7,793 nt of DNA. Origin: an uncultured Flavobacterium sp. (GTDB lineage Bacteria; Bacteroidota; Bacteroidia; Flavobacteriales; Flavobacteriaceae). The translations under genes and the position numbers were made by a program. The notes under the pieces were generated by a model. It was not told where the DNA came from. It saw only the letters and a program-made list of their open reading frames with translations, and ran no database searches. Of this stretch, positions 7,070-7,793 are shown in pieces (position 1 is the first letter of the stretch; the number at the start of each line of letters is the position of its first letter). The stretch spans positions 1 through 7,793 of the forward strand of contig CAMLFV010000128.1 of assembly GCA_946479395.1 (NCBI GenBank). The letters run 5' to 3'.

Positions 7070-7150
7070 CGTTTTTTATAAAAAAGAACCTTCGTTTTGA
7101 GACGTTCTATTTCGAGCAAATTTTCTTTAATAGTATATTATGTGCAGATC

Positions 7151-7530
7151 TTATGCCTCAACACAATCATTACAAGTTCCTGTAAGCACACAGTTTACAC
7201 TGCTTACGCTGTAACCCTGCGGAGTTGAAAAATGAACCGTTTCGGGCAGGCATTCAATTGTTTGGCAAACCGTACAACGGAAATGAAAATGATGATCACT
7301 TTGTTTTTTATCCTCACACTTGTTGCAAATGACAAAATACTGCTTACCGTCTTCGGCTACAATCCTATGTATCAGTCCGTCTGTGCAAAAACTGTTCAGC
7401 ACCCTATAGATAGTAGCGCGGTTTACATCTACCGTAATTTGCTTTTCATCGGCATCGTGACTCATTGCCTTTCCTGCTTCGGTACGCAGATCAAGCACCG
7501 CTTATTTGAAGGCGTATTCCTGCGTTTCAT
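7151..7530 (-). pseudogene. Fur family transcriptional regulator, frameshifted near its start
   Basis: A metal- or peroxide-sensing Fur/Zur/PerR-type repressor. The intact-frame part (7151-7498) carries the winged-helix recognition region (VNRATIYRVLNSF, then DGLIHRIV), the metal ligand cluster DHHFHFRC, and structural-zinc pairs CTVC and CNDC near the end. An additional CNKC precedes the His cluster. That frame has no ATG near its start and is closed by TAA at 7502-7504. In another frame, ATG at 7530 begins MKRRNTPSNK, the usual N-terminus of flavobacterial Fur homologues as I recall them, but stops after 22 residues (TGA, 7462-7464). One extra A at 7502-7503 (AATAAG to AATAAAG) joins them as MKRRNTPSNKAVLDL and yields a normal 126-residue protein. 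So this is either a real one-base deletion or an A-run sequencing error. A GTG start at 7498 would give a 115-residue form lacking part of the first helix. The metal sensed cannot be told. Confidence 0.85.
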
Positions 7531-7572
7531 GGTTTGTTTATTTGATTTACAAATTTGCGGCAAAACAATTTA

Positions 7573-7593
7573 ATATTATTAACGCAACAATAT
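7573..7593. promoter_or_regulatory. Dyad upstream of the Fur homologue, possible operator
   Basis: Two 8-bp arms (ATATTATT at 7573-7580 and AACAATAT at 7586-7593) match as an inverted repeat at seven of eight positions around AACGC. The size (21 bp) and AT-rich arms recall Fur-family operators, and it lies 43 bases before the Fur homologue's ATG, where self-regulation would act. The match to any known Fur or Zur box is only general. Confidence 0.22.
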
Positions 7594-7609
7594 CACATTA
7601 ATTAAAACA

Positions 7610-7642
7610 TAACCCGTAGTGCATTATAGAATTGCTACAGAT
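7610..7642. repeat. 33-bp direct repeat, copy 1
   Basis: It begins TAACCCGTAGTGC and ends in ACAGAT. It matches 7739-7771 at 32 of 33 bases (T at 7636 where the other copy has C). It is followed at once by another CACAGAT (7644-7650). The copies start 129 bases apart in gene-free DNA, which suggests a dispersed intergenic repeat family rather than a gene. Confidence 0.9.
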
Positions 7643-7738
7643 GCACAGATCTTTACGCATTACTCTAAGCAAAACAGAAAAGTTATGCAACTTATTGAAT
7701 GCGAAGTATTCAAAAATCTGTGAAAATTTAATTATTAG

Positions 7739-7771
7739 TAACCCGTAGTGCATTATAGAATTGCCACAGAT
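7739..7771. repeat. 33-bp direct repeat, copy 2
   Basis: Same orientation as copy 1 and one mismatch (C at 7765). Its end forms part of a near-palindrome, CACAGA-T-TCTGTG (7765-7777). An inverted ATCTGTG lies between the copies at 7716-7722. Such CACAGAT/ATCTGTG words are, from memory, frequent in repeated intergenic elements of Flavobacterium-like genomes. Confidence 0.9.
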
Positions 7772-7793
7772 TCTGTGTTAACCACCAAATAAA

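Larger units (their letters stand above)
7531..7793. other. Gene-free region with repeats at the right edge
   Basis: No protein-coding frame with family resemblance and no tRNA-like fold was seen. It holds the Fur upstream region (7531-7600, including the dyad) and then the repeat block (7610-7777). The last 16 bases show nothing. The unit may continue beyond the window. Confidence 0.6.

Noticed and set aside
7039..7119. In-frame extension of the META lipoprotein by 27 residues
   Set aside because: It would bury the lipoprotein signal and runs through AT-rich DNA containing a promoter-like box.
7610..7771. Short CRISPR array
   Set aside because: There are only two repeats with a 96-base gap, not regular spacers, and no cas genes nearby.

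Overview
The window looks like chromosomal DNA from a member of the Bacteroidota, most likely Flavobacteriaceae. The evidence is AT-rich intergenic DNA, a general lack of strong Shine-Dalgarno sequences, a TAnnTTTG-type -7 promoter box, and protein types that read as flavobacterial. This assignment comes from sequence style and remembered family resemblance, not from a search.

Layout. At the left edge on the + strand is the C-terminal tail of a protein, probably the periplasmic adaptor (HlyD/MFP type) of an export system. It overlaps the start of a complete TolC-family outer-membrane efflux protein by 4 bases (158-1564). A perfect 14-bp-arm bidirectional hairpin (1582-1615) closes that operon. 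The same hairpin terminates a tiny DUF1737-type gene that converges on it from the - strand. Everything further right is on the - strand. From 5389 down to 2002 lies a two-gene unit: a secreted PQQ-dependent sugar/sorbosone-type dehydrogenase with a TTG start, then, 10 bases later, a TonB-dependent receptor. Upstream of it are an aldo/keto reductase (5585-6529) followed by a hairpin terminator, a META/HslJ-type lipoprotein (6571-7038), and a Fur-family regulator (7151-7530) broken by an apparent one-base deletion near its start codon. The last 220 bases or so are gene-free and hold a 33-bp direct repeat plus scattered CACAGAT/ATCTGTG words.

How the genes fit together. The most interesting unit is the dehydrogenase-receptor pair. 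The dehydrogenase family needs pyrroloquinoline quinone (PQQ), and no PQQ synthesis gene is visible here. From memory, the receptor's plug and last strands resemble E. coli YncD (PqqU), a TonB-dependent PQQ importer. A simple reading is that the receptor brings scavenged PQQ into the periplasm to activate the apoenzyme made from the same mRNA. The left-hand genes form a tripartite exporter whose inner-membrane part lies outside the window. The aldo/keto reductase, META lipoprotein and Fur homologue look like ordinary housekeeping or stress genes with no obvious shared pathway.
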